Notes: generated by a model from the letters alone, not told the origin. A DNA stretch of 64,000 nucleotides from Limibacter armeniacum (GCF_036880985.1 NZ_JBAJNO010000006.1:62001-126000), one strand, 5' to 3'; shown: positions 38,796 through 51,844, numbered from the stretch's first letter. A program made the numbers and translations.

Positions 38796-40361
38796 TTAGA
38801 TTTCCATTATAAACTCCTTCAGTTGCTGGCTTTTGGTCAAACCTAGCTTCTTCCTTAACCTATAGCGGCTCATCTCTACAGACTTTACTTCAATATGATA
38901 CTTATCTGCAATTTCCTTAGAAGTCAGGTTGTTTCTGATGTCAATGATAAGTGAAGTATCTTTATCTGTCAGGTTTGGAAATGCTTTATTCAATCTGATC
39001 ATAAAATCATTGACCAATTCTTCAGAAAATGATTTAGTCCCTTCAGATCGCTGAATAAGAGAAATCAATAGTTTCCAACCCTTCTTTATTTCGTGAGATT
39101 GTGTATTCTTGACCTGAGATCGCATAGCCTCCACGATTTCATTTCTTTCAGAAATACTTAGTGCCAACTCTTCCAGTTTTTTGGTTTTATAATCCAAGGC
39201 ATAGGTTAACTCATCCTTTTCCTGTTTGGTCTGTTCCAATTGCGCTTCCAGCAGCTGTTGTCTCAATAGCTCCTTCTCATTTTTTACTTTATTCCTGTAA
39301 ATAAGTATTCCAACAAGTAACAGTGACAGCATTAGAATAAACACCCCTATTGTGATACTCTTGTTTCTCAACTCCTTATTTTTTTCAATAATTAGCTTAC
39401 TATCCTTGATCTTCTCCTCATGTACCTGAAGCAGGTAATTCATTACAGACTGAATATTGCGGTTGTGTACTTTTGCATAAAGTTTCTCATACTCATCCAG
39501 TGCCTTGAACGCTAATTCGTAGTTTCCTTGTTGCTCTTCAAACTGGTATTTTGTTTTAAAAAACTCTAGCAGCACAAAGCTGTAGGAGGTCTGTTTTGTC
39601 AATGTTTCAGCTTTGGAAAGGTAGTCTCTTGCTGCTTCTGTATCGCCCGAAGTAAGCTTTACCTTGGACATATAAGTGTAGCACTCGATCAGTAAGGAAA
39701 CTCGCCCTTCACTGACTTCCAGTGCACGCAACAAATGTTGTTCTGCCAATTCCCATTTACCAAGTTCGACATACACAATTCCCATATTGACTTCGATTGT
39801 TGCCTCCAGATGCGGAAACCTACTTCCATGTTGAAGCATGAGTGTCTTGGCATCCTGAAAGTACTTCAAAGCCTTTTCGTGTTGCTTCTCACTCGTAGCA
39901 TCAAGCCCCAATGCATTGGTGTACCTGATCTGGTTGTAAATATCATTTCGTTTTTCTGCCACAACCAATGCCTTTTTATGGTAGGGATAAGCACGTGTCG
40001 GGTTGCCCATATCATAGAAAGTCCATGCAAGTGTTGTCAGGAGTTCTTGATGAATAGCGGTTGTATCCGTTTCTTGAAACAGCTCGATGCCCCTTAATCC
40101 ATAGATCAGTGCGGAATGGTAATCATGCTTGTAAAGGTATGCCTGCGCAAGGTTCCAATAGGAATTTCCTTTTTCCAGATGGTCATCTTGCTCTATAGTG
40201 GTCAGAGCCAGTTGCGCCAAGTATATGGCACTGTCAGGGTTGGATTCCTGAAGCTGCTCTGCTCTTCTGTTCAGTTTGTTTGAGTCGTCAATACCACTGG
40301 CAAAACAGTCTGCCAACAGCAAAGCTCCAAGCAGACATAACCATACTTTTTTCATTTTCAT
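38796..40361 (-). CDS. TPR sensor with LuxR-type HTH
   Basis: A 521-residue membrane-anchored regulator. A signal peptide (about 1-22) precedes six or so tetratricopeptide repeats (about 30-320), a single membrane helix (about 332-355), a coiled coil (about 360-415) and a C-terminal LuxR-type HTH (LTDKDTSLIIDIRNNLTSKEIADKYHIEVKSVEMS region, near 465-515). This SusR-independent type of PUL regulator is widespread in Bacteroidota. It lies between the two SusCD systems and may control one or both. The ligand is unknown. The start could be 40361 or the ATG two codons later. Confidence 0.9.
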   Translation of the reverse strand: MKMKKVWLCLLGALLLADCFASGIDDSNKLNRRAEQLQESNPDSAIYLAQLALTTIEQDDHLEKGNSYWNLAQAYLYKHDYHSALIYGLRGIELFQETDTTAIHQELLTTLAWTFYDMGNPTRAYPYHKKALVVAEKRNDIYNQIRYTNALGLDATSEKQHEKALKYFQDAKTLMLQHGSRFPHLEATIEVNMGIVYVELGKWELAEQHLLRALEVSEGRVSLLIECYTYMSKVKLTSGDTEAARDYLSKAETLTKQTSYSFVLLEFFKTKYQFEEQQGNYELAFKALDEYEKLYAKVHNRNIQSVMNYLLQVHEEKIKDSKLIIEKNKELRNKSITIGVFILMLSLLLVGILIYRNKVKNEKELLRQQLLEAQLEQTKQEKDELTYALDYKTKKLEELALSISERNEIVEAMRSQVKNTQSHEIKKGWKLLISLIQRSEGTKSFSEELVNDFMIRLNKAFPNLTDKDTSLIIDIRNNLTSKEIADKYHIEVKSVEMSRYRLRKKLGLTKSQQLKEFIMEI

Positions 40362-40520
40362 ATCATGCTTAGTTCAAGATATCAGCAGCCTTTCTGCTAC
40401 TGATATATCTCACAGTCTGGTATAATTAGCCCATTTACTATTTAAAAAAGGGCATTCAAAGATAATTCTTATCAATCGTAATATCCTTATTTCTTGATCA
40501 AATTGACATTATACAATATA

Positions 40521-40556
40521 AAAACCCCTGCTTACGGACAAAGTCCATAGCAGGGG
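40521..40556 (-). terminator. Intrinsic terminator of SusCD operon 2
   Basis: CCCCTGCT (40525-40532) pairs with AGCAGGGG (40549-40556), and an inner GGAC/GTCC helix extends the structure. On the minus strand a T run follows. It lies 35 bases after the second SusD stop. Confidence 0.88.
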
Positions 40557-40591
40557 CCACAATTACTCGATAAAACAAACTATGAAAATGA

Positions 40592-42289
40592 TCAGTCCCA
40601 GAAAAAGTTGGACGGGTTTTGCAACGCATCTTGCGCTGACGAATATCCAGCAGGGTTATTTGTTGACTCTGAACCAGGCAGGTCTACATAGTTTTTCGGC
40701 ACTTTCAGGTAATCACGATCTGCAACAAACAGTTTTGTAAACCCTACTCTTCTTACTTCTGCGTATGCTTCATACCCATTATCCAACAGTGTCACCAGCT
40801 TCTGCTGTACAATTGGAAGTGTTTTGTCTGTAGCATCATCAAACGCTACTGAAACAGCTTCCTCAAATGCAGCATTTGAAGCAACACTATAATAATCCAA
40901 GTTAGACTGAATACCGTTCAGGTAAGCCGTCTTTGCATCACCTGCTACGATACCATTGGCATAAACCTCAGCTTTCAGGAACCATACTTCTGAAGCCAGC
41001 ATGATACCTTGCTTAGTCGCATTTGTCCATACACCATACTTTGGTACACCATTTAGCCTTGCATACACTCTATCATCATAATACTCTGCATCAGACAATT
41101 CCTCTCCCAGTCTTGGACCATTCCACTGTCCTGAGAAATCAGCCCACTTTGCCGCATCAGATGCTGCGTTGGTTATCTTTTGTGCACCAGCTTCATCTGC
41201 ATTATTTTCCAGAAGATCACTGTAAAATGCTTCCAACTCTGTTACAGTCCATTGCTTGTAAAATGCTTCCGCTTTGGCTGCACTAGAAACAAAGTTATTG
41301 AAGTAAGCAGAACCTGCATTTTCCACTACAGTGGTTTTCAGGAAAAGCGTATTCAAGCGTGGATCATCATTCGCCATTTCCTCATCCGCAAATGTCATGA
41401 TATTTAGAATACCTGCTGTTGGCTTTCCTTCATCTCCCCATCTTGTAAGGGCATTGGCTGCATTCATACCTCCAATCTCCGTCCAGATCAAACTTTCATC
41501 ATCCACCGTCTCAAAAAAGGCACCTTCTGGTGTCGCTTCAATCAAAGGATTGTTCATGATTTCCTGAATTACGGATGCCTGATCAGACACCTTATGCCAC
41601 CTAACTGCAGCTCTTAACCTTAGCGAGTTCGCAAACTTTGCCCATTTCTGATAATCCCCTTCATACAAAAGGTCCCCTGAAGCCAAAGAAACACTAGTTC
41701 CTTCCTTTGATTTCAGAATATCCACCAACTGCCCCAATTCTTCTATCAGAACTGGATACACTTCTGCCTGTGTCTCAAATTTAGGTGTCAGAGACTGTCC
41801 CAATTCCGAGAAAGGTGTTACACCAAAGGTATCTACCAAACGAAGAATCTCGTTCAGCTTCATCACTTCAAAAATTGCTTTGTCAGCCTCATCACCTTCA
41901 TACTCTTCCAACAGGTCAGAAGCCTCTTGAATTACCCTGATTTTAGTACTGAGCGCATTACTCCAGTACATGGTTTGCAGACGGTTTGACCTTGCCTCTG
42001 CATATACTGATGTCTGGTGTTTAGGTACACCATAAATAATGTTAGCAAGGTTTGCTGTTACCAAACCACTCCCTACATAAGTATGTCCATAAGATGACAT
42101 GGAAGTAATGGAAGTCTTTAACAGTGGTGCTACTAAATCACCAATCATTTCAGGAGTCAGACCATTTGAAATGTCAATACCATTTGGGTTGATATTCATT
42201 TCCTCATGGTCGTCTGTACAGGCTACCAATGCAGCAGCCAGTAAAGCAGGAGCGATAAGCGCTTTTTTTATTTTATATGATAATTTCAT
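40592..42289 (-). CDS. SusD-like glycan-binding lipoprotein 2
   Basis: A lipoprotein of about 565 residues (lipobox ALVAC) of the SusD-like_2 branch, beginning MKLSYKIKKALIAPALLAA and continuing TDDHEEMNINPNGI. The branch is longer than classical SusD and often pairs with peptide- or glycan-linked SusC proteins. The frame opens with TTG at 42301, but the ATG at 42289 fits the signal peptide. It follows SusC 2 by 51 bases. The substrate is not recognisable from sequence. Confidence 0.92.
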   Translation of the reverse strand: MKLSYKIKKALIAPALLAAALVACTDDHEEMNINPNGIDISNGLTPEMIGDLVAPLLKTSITSMSSYGHTYVGSGLVTANLANIIYGVPKHQTSVYAEARSNRLQTMYWSNALSTKIRVIQEASDLLEEYEGDEADKAIFEVMKLNEILRLVDTFGVTPFSELGQSLTPKFETQAEVYPVLIEELGQLVDILKSKEGTSVSLASGDLLYEGDYQKWAKFANSLRLRAAVRWHKVSDQASVIQEIMNNPLIEATPEGAFFETVDDESLIWTEIGGMNAANALTRWGDEGKPTAGILNIMTFADEEMANDDPRLNTLFLKTTVVENAGSAYFNNFVSSAAKAEAFYKQWTVTELEAFYSDLLENNADEAGAQKITNAASDAAKWADFSGQWNGPRLGEELSDAEYYDDRVYARLNGVPKYGVWTNATKQGIMLASEVWFLKAEVYANGIVAGDAKTAYLNGIQSNLDYYSVASNAAFEEAVSVAFDDATDKTLPIVQQKLVTLLDNGYEAYAEVRRVGFTKLFVADRDYLKVPKNYVDLPGSESTNNPAGYSSAQDALQNPSNFFWD

Positions 42290-42340
42290 AATACAATTCA
42301 ATTTTAAAAAACAGACTGTCGTTAACTCAATTTCAATTGA

Positions 42341-45300
42341 TTACAGTTTGATGTTTATGTTGAAGCCCAAGCTTCTGCTAGATGGTAAGGACAGGTACTC
42401 TACCCCTACAATATTTCTAGCTGCCATTGACTGAGGATCAACACCTTCAGCTGCATTGTACAGGTAACCAAGGTTTCGTCCGACTACAGATACTGTAATG
42501 TTCTGGAAAGGAGTCTTACTCATCAGTGAGGCAGGAAGCGCATACCCCAAGCTTACTTCTCTTAGCTGTACAAATGATGCATCCGTTACGAATGGCTCCG
42601 CAATACGGTTGTTAGTTACACCTACCCAATAGGTCTGCGCATCTACCGCTTCAGTGTAAGCATTTCCATCTTCCGTTACTGCATTCTGCTGAATGCCATT
42701 TTCTCTGCCAGCTTCTGTGTCAGCATGGTTACCATTTCTATGCATTGTCATATTGGTACCAGAGAAAACATCTCCACCAAACTGTGCTCCAAGTGCTGCA
42801 TTCAAAGTGAAGTTCTTATAATTGATTGTATTGGTGAAACCACCAGTCATGTCAGGTGTAATATTACCCAGTACCTGTTCAGATTTCGCAATTGGTACGC
42901 CATTGGCATCTACCACAATTCTTCCTGCGTCATCATAGGTAAATCCATTCCCCTTGATCTGCCCGAAAGGCTGACCTTCTTCTGCGATTACAGAAACCTG
43001 GAAAGGAGTGGCTGTATCATTAACCAATGTATTGGTCAAGCCATCTTTCATTTCCAATACTTTATTGGTGTTTTTAGCCGCATTCAGCGTCATGCTCCAA
43101 CGGAAATTGGTTGTCTCAACTGGTGTCGCTGTCAATTGGAATTCAATACCTTTATTCTCAATTACACCTCCGTTGATCCATCTATAACCTTCCGAAGTTT
43201 GAGCTGCATAAATCTGATCTTCTGAAGTAGCTTTATAATATGTTACATCCAACCCTAGGCGATCATCGAAGAAGCGCAAGTCAGTACCAATTTCAAATGA
43301 AGAAGTTGTTTCTGGAACAAGATCAGGGTTTGGTCTGATCGATTGTGTAGATACCGTTACAATATTGTCCTGACGGCTGAATATCAGGTTTGGTGATGTA
43401 GCATATGGCTGAGTATCGTTACCTACCTTGGCAAAAGAAGCTCTGACTTTACCAAACGTGAAGAGCTTGCTGTCCATATTCATCAGTTCACTAAATGCAA
43501 ATGCACCGGTCACTGAAGGGTAAAAGAATGTTCTGCCTGGAAGTGCCGAAGAAGCATCCTGTCTTGCTGTCAAGTCAAGGAACAGCACGTTCATGTAGTC
43601 AAAATTGGCAGCCGCAAAAAATGAAACCACTTCCTTTTCCAACTCAGTTCGGGTATGCTGAGGCTGATTAAGGTTGTTTACTGTATAAACTCCTTCATAA
43701 GCCATTGCACCACTCATCAGGTCTGAAGTAGAAGTCTGCTTCAGCAAGTTTGCTCCCAAGATCAATTTACCATTCAGATCATCTGTCAGCTGTCTTTCCG
43801 CTGTCAGCATCAGATCTGAGTTCATCTCTTTCACCTGCTGTCTTACATTGATCATTTCATTATTCAGGTCTTCTCCTCTAAAGTTTAAAGAAGTACGGTC
43901 TGCTGACCAGAAGTCCAAACCTGTTCTACCTTGTACACTCAACCACTCTGTAAACTCATACTTTACTGAAGCCATTCCCAGAAAACGGTCCTTCTCATCA
44001 AAGTTTGGCATTTCATCCAAAGCATAGTAAGGGTTCAAGGTCAAAGGATCAGGGTTGAACTTGTATTTTACATTTCCTTGGTGATCCTTCAGGTCATTTA
44101 CATTCAATGATCTTGGCATTGACACCAAAGAGTAGATTGGGTTTACATAGTTTTCTCCACTGACAGGACGGTTATAACCTTCCACCCTCATATAACTTAA
44201 CTTTGCATCAGCTGACAGCTTTTTGTTTAACTTCGTACGACCTCTGAAAGTCAACATGTTTCGGTCAAACTCACTGCCCTTTGTAATACCATTGTTTTGT
44301 AAGTTGGTATAAGAAATTCTGAAATCTGAGATTTCATTACCTCCTGATAGCGCGACACCATTTGTCAGTGTCAAACCGTTTTGGAAGAAGTCTTTTACAT
44401 TGTTTTCATACCCCTGATAAGACTTTGTCTCACCATCAAAATCAATGTAACTGTTAACGCCACTTCCAAATTTTGGTCCCCAGCTCGATGTTGCGTTCCA
44501 GTCAGTACCTACCACAGTTGTTGGTGTTCCATCATTGATACTTCCTTCGTTACCTACACCATAACTGTTTTGAAGGTTCCAAAGCAGCATTGGGAAATCA
44601 AACGTGACGTTGCTGTTAATTTCCACACCAATTCCTTCTCGTTTTACACCCGTTTTGGTATTGATCAGGATTACACCACCTGCTGCTCTTGTACCATAAA
44701 GTGCCGCAGCAGCTGGACCTTTCAATACCGAAATGGTTTCAATATCATCTGAGTTTAGGTCAGCAATACCATCACCATAATCGATGGCTACGTTTTTCAA
44801 GCTTGTTACACTGTTGGAAGTGTTGTCAATTGGCACACCATCTACAATAAACAATGGTTGGTTAGAACCTGAAAGTGAGTTGTTACCCCTGATCACCACA
44901 CGAGATGAACCACCTGCCCCACCTGAACTCCTGTTGATCTGCACACCGGCAATCTTACCAGAAAGTGAGTTCATCATGTTGGGTTCCTTAATCGTGGTCA
45001 GGTCTTCACCACTTACCTCAGTAACAGAGTAGCCCAAAGCCTTGGTCTTTCTCTCCATACCAAAAGCGGTAACCACTACTTCTTCCATTTCCTGAACATT
45101 AGGCTCAAATGAAATGGTAAGTGCCGTTTGGTTTCCCAACGTTACTTCCTGCTGAAGGTAACCAATATAAGAGAAAACCAGAATATCACCTTCTTTTGCT
45201 TTCAGGCTGAACTTACCATTAAAGTCTGTAACTGTTCCCGTGTTTGTCCCTTGTACCTTAATATTTACTCCAGGTAAAGGCTCGTTGGTCGTTGCATCAT

Positions 45301-45391
45301 TTACTTGCCCTTTATAGGTATTTGGATCTTGGGCAAAAGCATGCAATGAGAGCAGCAATATGCTGCATAGCATAAGGAATTTCATCTTCAT
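42341..45391 (-). CDS. SusC-type TonB-dependent transporter 2
   Basis: A 1016-residue SusC/RagA importer. It has a signal peptide (MKMKFLMLCSILLLSLHAFA), a regulatory-like domain with KGQVNDATTNEPLPGVNIKVQG, plug motif RVVIRGNNSLSGSNQPLFIVDG, and a long barrel ending SLPSSRSLGFNINIKL. It begins at 45391, with a second ATG six bases later. It forms the transport partner of the SusD-like protein downstream. The 269-base gap upstream to the GH2 gene carries inverted repeats, so it may have its own promoter. Confidence 0.97.
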   Translation of the reverse strand: MKMKFLMLCSILLLSLHAFAQDPNTYKGQVNDATTNEPLPGVNIKVQGTNTGTVTDFNGKFSLKAKEGDILVFSYIGYLQQEVTLGNQTALTISFEPNVQEMEEVVVTAFGMERKTKALGYSVTEVSGEDLTTIKEPNMMNSLSGKIAGVQINRSSGGAGGSSRVVIRGNNSLSGSNQPLFIVDGVPIDNTSNSVTSLKNVAIDYGDGIADLNSDDIETISVLKGPAAAALYGTRAAGGVILINTKTGVKREGIGVEINSNVTFDFPMLLWNLQNSYGVGNEGSINDGTPTTVVGTDWNATSSWGPKFGSGVNSYIDFDGETKSYQGYENNVKDFFQNGLTLTNGVALSGGNEISDFRISYTNLQNNGITKGSEFDRNMLTFRGRTKLNKKLSADAKLSYMRVEGYNRPVSGENYVNPIYSLVSMPRSLNVNDLKDHQGNVKYKFNPDPLTLNPYYALDEMPNFDEKDRFLGMASVKYEFTEWLSVQGRTGLDFWSADRTSLNFRGEDLNNEMINVRQQVKEMNSDLMLTAERQLTDDLNGKLILGANLLKQTSTSDLMSGAMAYEGVYTVNNLNQPQHTRTELEKEVVSFFAAANFDYMNVLFLDLTARQDASSALPGRTFFYPSVTGAFAFSELMNMDSKLFTFGKVRASFAKVGNDTQPYATSPNLIFSRQDNIVTVSTQSIRPNPDLVPETTSSFEIGTDLRFFDDRLGLDVTYYKATSEDQIYAAQTSEGYRWINGGVIENKGIEFQLTATPVETTNFRWSMTLNAAKNTNKVLEMKDGLTNTLVNDTATPFQVSVIAEEGQPFGQIKGNGFTYDDAGRIVVDANGVPIAKSEQVLGNITPDMTGGFTNTINYKNFTLNAALGAQFGGDVFSGTNMTMHRNGNHADTEAGRENGIQQNAVTEDGNAYTEAVDAQTYWVGVTNNRIAEPFVTDASFVQLREVSLGYALPASLMSKTPFQNITVSVVGRNLGYLYNAAEGVDPQSMAARNIVGVEYLSLPSSRSLGFNINIKL

Positions 45392-45512
45392 AATTAGAAA
45401 GTTAGTAGCACTTTATTCTAAAAAAATATAGTTTATTTTATATAAGGTAGGCGCTAATCTTCGGAATTGCATTTCAATTCGCTCTGCGACAACAATTAAT
45501 CGCTAAACGACA

Positions 45513-45552
45513 TTTATCAGATGATAAACGGCGATTATCCATTGTTAACAAT
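45513..45552. promoter_or_regulatory. Two operator-like palindromes upstream of SusC 2
   Basis: TTTATC-agat-GATAAA (45513-45528) and the perfect 12-base palindrome ATTGTTAACAAT (45541-45552) lie 120-160 bases upstream of the SusC 2 start, between it and the GH2 gene. They could be regulator sites for the second SusCD transcript. Confidence 0.35.
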
Positions 45553-45576
45553 TTCGATATATTTAACTGATAGTAA

Positions 45577-45640
45577 ATGACATACAAGAAATAGCATTTT
45601 TATTAAGGCAATAACTGCTAAAAAGTATCTTGTATGTCAT
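45577..45640. terminator. Long inverted repeat after GH2 gene 2
   Basis: ATGACATACAAG (45577-45588) is perfectly complementary to CTTGTATGTCAT (45629-45640) with a 40-base, AT-rich intervening stretch. It starts 20 bases after the GH2 stop on the minus strand. A long loop and no terminal T run make it an unusual terminator; an mRNA-stabilising structure or paired operator is equally possible. Confidence 0.45.
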
Positions 45641-45660
45641 CTAGGGCTATAACTCCTCCT

Positions 45661-48990
<3,330 letters not shown>

Positions 48991-49100
48991 TTAAACTGCA
49001 TACCTTAATTGCTAAAGATCAATCTGTTTCGATAAATATAGCTTGAGCCCGCCATTGTATCCTGAAGTTTTTCTTTTACGCCTAACGAAAATAAGTATCA

Positions 49101-49138
49101 ATAAAAAATCCTGCACCTTTCAGTCAGATGCAGGATTT
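49101..49138 (-). terminator. Intrinsic terminator of the beta-helix gene
   Basis: AAATCCTGCA (49106-49115) pairs perfectly with TGCAGGATTT (49129-49138) around a 13-base loop. On the minus strand the stem ends in a run of Ts (As at 49103-49108). It lies 23 bases after the stop at 49162 and separates this gene from the GH2 gene. Confidence 0.88.
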
Positions 49139-49161
49139 CAATTTCTTGATGTTAGCCTTTA

Positions 49162-50256
49162 TCACTCAATTGTGGAATCCGATACTTCAATCTTTGTATC
49201 GCTGTGCATAGAGATGCTTGGATAAACAGGATACCATGAGCCTCCTATATTGTTTCTGATGACACAATTATCAATGATGATATTTCCTGTATGGTTGTTG
49301 GAAACAAAAAAGATGGAAGAACCAAATGCATTCACTTCGTTCTCCTCAATCAATGAGCCTTTGACTGTCAAGGTCATCTGGTTGCCATCATTGTAGATTG
49401 CTCCTCCACTACCCCCTCCCGGTGTTCCTTCTGTAGCAGGATTTCCACCATTGCCAATGGCTTTATTATGGGAAAATACACTGTTCAGTATTGTCCATGA
49501 TACCCCAATGCTACTCAGCGCACCACCATTGGAACCTACATTGCCATATCCTTCTTCGCCTCCAAACGTACTGTTCACCACATATACAGGTAGGTCTTCG
49601 TACTGGTCAAACACACGGATGGCTCCTCCTCCTACATCTGGTCCATCAACAGCGCAAACATTATTGAAAAAGCGGCAGTTCACCACTTTCAACCTGCCTC
49701 CTCTTGACCAGATGGCACCTCCGCCTGTAAATTCCGTTTCAGCTGAAGCGTTTCCATCTGCAAAAGTGATATTCTGAACCGTCAGCTTAGGATGATCCTG
49801 ATTTTGGCAGGTTGCCGTTGTCCAGTGCTGAGCCTGATCGCAAGTGTTCATGTACAGAATTCGTACCTTTCCACCACCACTCAGGGTAACCAATCCACCT
49901 CCATCAATGACTATTTCCTTGCTGGCATCATTGAAAATCTTGGCAGTTTCTTCCAAGGTGATAGTGATCGGTTCATTCCCACAGTCAAACACGATTTTTC
50001 CTCCTCCTGCCACAGCATCAATAAATGCCTGCCCTGTACAACTCTCAGGTGTTCCATCTCCTACAATTTGATCAGGTTCAGAAACATCTTCCAAACCAGC
50101 ATCGGAAGGTATAGTAGCCTTGCCATCGGGATTACCTGCTGCAGGTCCATTTTCAGGTGATTCCAACGGATTATTGACAATTAGTCCACTATCTGGTTCT
50201 TCCGAACAAGACAGGACGATTAGACAAGCTGATAAGTATAATAGTATTCGTTTCAT
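49162..50256 (-). CDS. Right-handed beta-helix lipoprotein
   Basis: A 364-residue lipoprotein (lipobox IVLSC, Cys17) with a low-complexity linker and a parallel beta-helix (pectate-lyase/chondroitinase-B-like) fold. Repeated rungs such as GGGAIWSRGGRLKVVNCRFFNN, GGALSSIGVSWTILNSVFSHN and SGGAIYNDGNQMTLTVKGS show the ladder. Such folds occur in polysaccharide lyases and in adhesins. No lyase catalytic motif was recognised, so binding or a non-lyase role is possible. It sits just upstream of GH2 gene 2 but ends in its own terminator, so it is probably transcribed alone. Confidence 0.8.
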   Translation of the reverse strand: MKRILLYLSACLIVLSCSEEPDSGLIVNNPLESPENGPAAGNPDGKATIPSDAGLEDVSEPDQIVGDGTPESCTGQAFIDAVAGGGKIVFDCGNEPITITLEETAKIFNDASKEIVIDGGGLVTLSGGGKVRILYMNTCDQAQHWTTATCQNQDHPKLTVQNITFADGNASAETEFTGGGAIWSRGGRLKVVNCRFFNNVCAVDGPDVGGGAIRVFDQYEDLPVYVVNSTFGGEEGYGNVGSNGGALSSIGVSWTILNSVFSHNKAIGNGGNPATEGTPGGGSGGAIYNDGNQMTLTVKGSLIEENEVNAFGSSIFFVSNNHTGNIIIDNCVIRNNIGGSWYPVYPSISMHSDTKIEVSDSTIE

Positions 50257-50442
50257 GCATTTATGGTTGAGGAAAATGTATTAAAAAAATAGCCTTCTAC
50301 AATAAGTATGCACAAATGTTACTATTCTGTTGAAAGATTGACATACAAGGTACTCTCCTACTTTTTCGTTCGCTATTGCCAATTATTAGTATCAAAAAAT
50401 CATCATATAACTTCAATCAATACCTGTTTCAATATTATTGAT

Positions 50443-50473
50443 TTGATATATAATCATTCCTTGGTCACCTTTG
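50443..50473 (+). promoter_or_regulatory. Candidate promoter upstream of hemA
   Basis: TTG (50443-50445), a 20-base spacer and CACCTTTG (50466-50473; one base off TAnnTTTG) fit the Bacteroidota consensus spacing. Transcription would begin near 50480, giving a leader of about 240 bases before hemA. Confidence 0.5.
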
Positions 50474-50479
50474 TACAGG

Positions 50480-50706
50480 AAAAGCGATAAGCAGGTAATA
50501 TTTGCTGTTACAGCAATCCATATATTCTCCACAAATAACTAAAATATAAATAGGATCAGAGCCTATCAGTGACTCTACAATAGCTTGCTCTAACGGTAAG
50601 AAATATAAAGGGACTCATTTTCATCTTGCATACAGAGATGCGCTCAGTTGGGCACTGATAAACTATTGATTGGGAGAGAAGCATTTACCTTCTCCCTTCA
50701 TTTCTT
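50480..50706 (+). ncRNA. Candidate structured hemA leader or small RNA
   Basis: Within the 463-base gap, TATCAGTG (near 50567) and CACTGATA (near 50656) can close a multi-helix structure. An inner CATCT/AGATG hairpin is visible. At the 3' side GGGAGAGAAG and CTTCTCCC form a stem with a two-base bulge (about 50673-50699), followed by a T-rich stretch (TTCATTTCTTT). This could be an attenuated leader or a terminated small RNA ahead of hemA. It is not recognised as a known family. Confidence 0.3.
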
Positions 50707-50719
50707 TAAACTGAAATAA

Positions 50720-51844
50720 ATGATGAAACAACTACGGAGCATCAGTATATCACACAAAACCGCATCACTTGAGCTAAGAGAGTCCTATCTACTGAGTGAC
50801 TCTACCAGAATGGCGCTCAATAATAAAATACTCAGCTCTTTTGATGATGTTTCAGGTCTAATGATTATTTCAACCTGCAACAGAACCGAGATATACTTTG
50901 AGTCTTCTAGTACATCAGCTAATGAACTGCTCGACTACCTTATCTTATTTATTAACCCTGACCACCATCAGGAAAACCAGCGTCACCTTTTTGAGGTACA
51001 TGACTCAACCATTAATGCTGCCCAACACTTGCTATATGTAGCCAATGGGTTGTCATCTGCTGTATTGGGTGACAATCAAATCATCTCTCAAGTTAAACAG
51101 GCTTTTTGGTTTGCTCTGGAGCATAAAACACAGGGCTCTGTACTGGAAAGAGCCATGCAGGCAACATTCAGAAGTCACAAACGAATCGTTAATGAAACCA
51201 GTTTTCACAGCGGTTCTACATCCACTGCCTATATGGCGCTCAAGTTAATTGAAGAAGGTCTTGGCAAAAGTAATTTAAGTAACCAAAAGCTTTTGATTAT
51301 TGGTGCAGGACAGATTTCAACCGAAGTGCTTCAATACCTTCCTAAGTTTCCTTTCTCAGAAGTTTACATCAGTAACCGAACATTGGAAAAAGCAGAAAAG
51401 CTAGCAAACACATATGGCATTAAGATGTACGCTTGGGATAACGTAAAGAAGAATGACTTTTCGGAGTTTGATGCTGTCATTTCAGCAGTAAGTAACCGTA
51501 AGGACTTGATCAAAACGGTTCAGAAAAGTAAGCAGTCAAAAGTAATGGTAGATTTGGCTTTTCCTGCCAATATCAATCCTCTAATTGGCAAGCAGGAAAA
51601 TGTATCGGTTTTTAACTTGGATGACCTCAATTCACAATCAGAACTGACCTCTTTGGAAAGGACTAATGCGACTTCCAGTGTACATGAAATTATTGAGTCA
51701 GAAATCTTGATTCTAGAAAATTGGATGCGTCAACATCAGCTTAGGAAATTTTCACATCTATTCTGCCAAACACAAAGCACCTTACAGCAGTTTACCTACA
51801 ATGACTCTCAAAACAGCCTAGTTCAGGCTAGACTAACCAAATAA
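50720..51844 (+). CDS. hemA: Divergent glutamyl-tRNA reductase (HemA)
   Basis: A 374-residue GluTR, which reduces glutamyl-tRNA(Glu) to glutamate-1-semialdehyde, the first committed step of tetrapyrrole synthesis. The catalytic cysteine C53 is in STCNRTEIY, and the NADPH domain shows LLIIGAGQISTEVLQYL. The usual GEPQILGQVK motif reads GDNQIISQVK, with D118 in place of the conserved glutamate. The protein is shorter than typical (about 420) because the C-terminal dimerisation domain is reduced. It may be an extra, specialised copy on a secondary replicon; whether another hemA exists elsewhere cannot be seen. It starts with two ATGs (50720, 50723). Confidence 0.88.
   Translation: MMKQLRSISISHKTASLELRESYLLSDSTRMALNNKILSSFDDVSGLMIISTCNRTEIYFESSSTSANELLDYLILFINPDHHQENQRHLFEVHDSTINAAQHLLYVANGLSSAVLGDNQIISQVKQAFWFALEHKTQGSVLERAMQATFRSHKRIVNETSFHSGSTSTAYMALKLIEEGLGKSNLSNQKLLIIGAGQISTEVLQYLPKFPFSEVYISNRTLEKAEKLANTYGIKMYAWDNVKKNDFSEFDAVISAVSNRKDLIKTVQKSKQSKVMVDLAFPANINPLIGKQENVSVFNLDDLNSQSELTSLERTNATSSVHEIIESEILILENWMRQHQLRKFSHLFCQTQSTLQQFTYNDSQNSLVQARLTK

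Noticed and set aside
42725-43225. Plus-strand 166-codon frame opposite SusC 2
   Set aside because: Antisense shadow of a well-supported SusC gene.
50480-50706. tRNA or 6S RNA upstream of hemA
   Set aside because: No cloverleaf, no TTCRA or CCA-type end, and no long 6S-type stem with a central bubble could be drawn.
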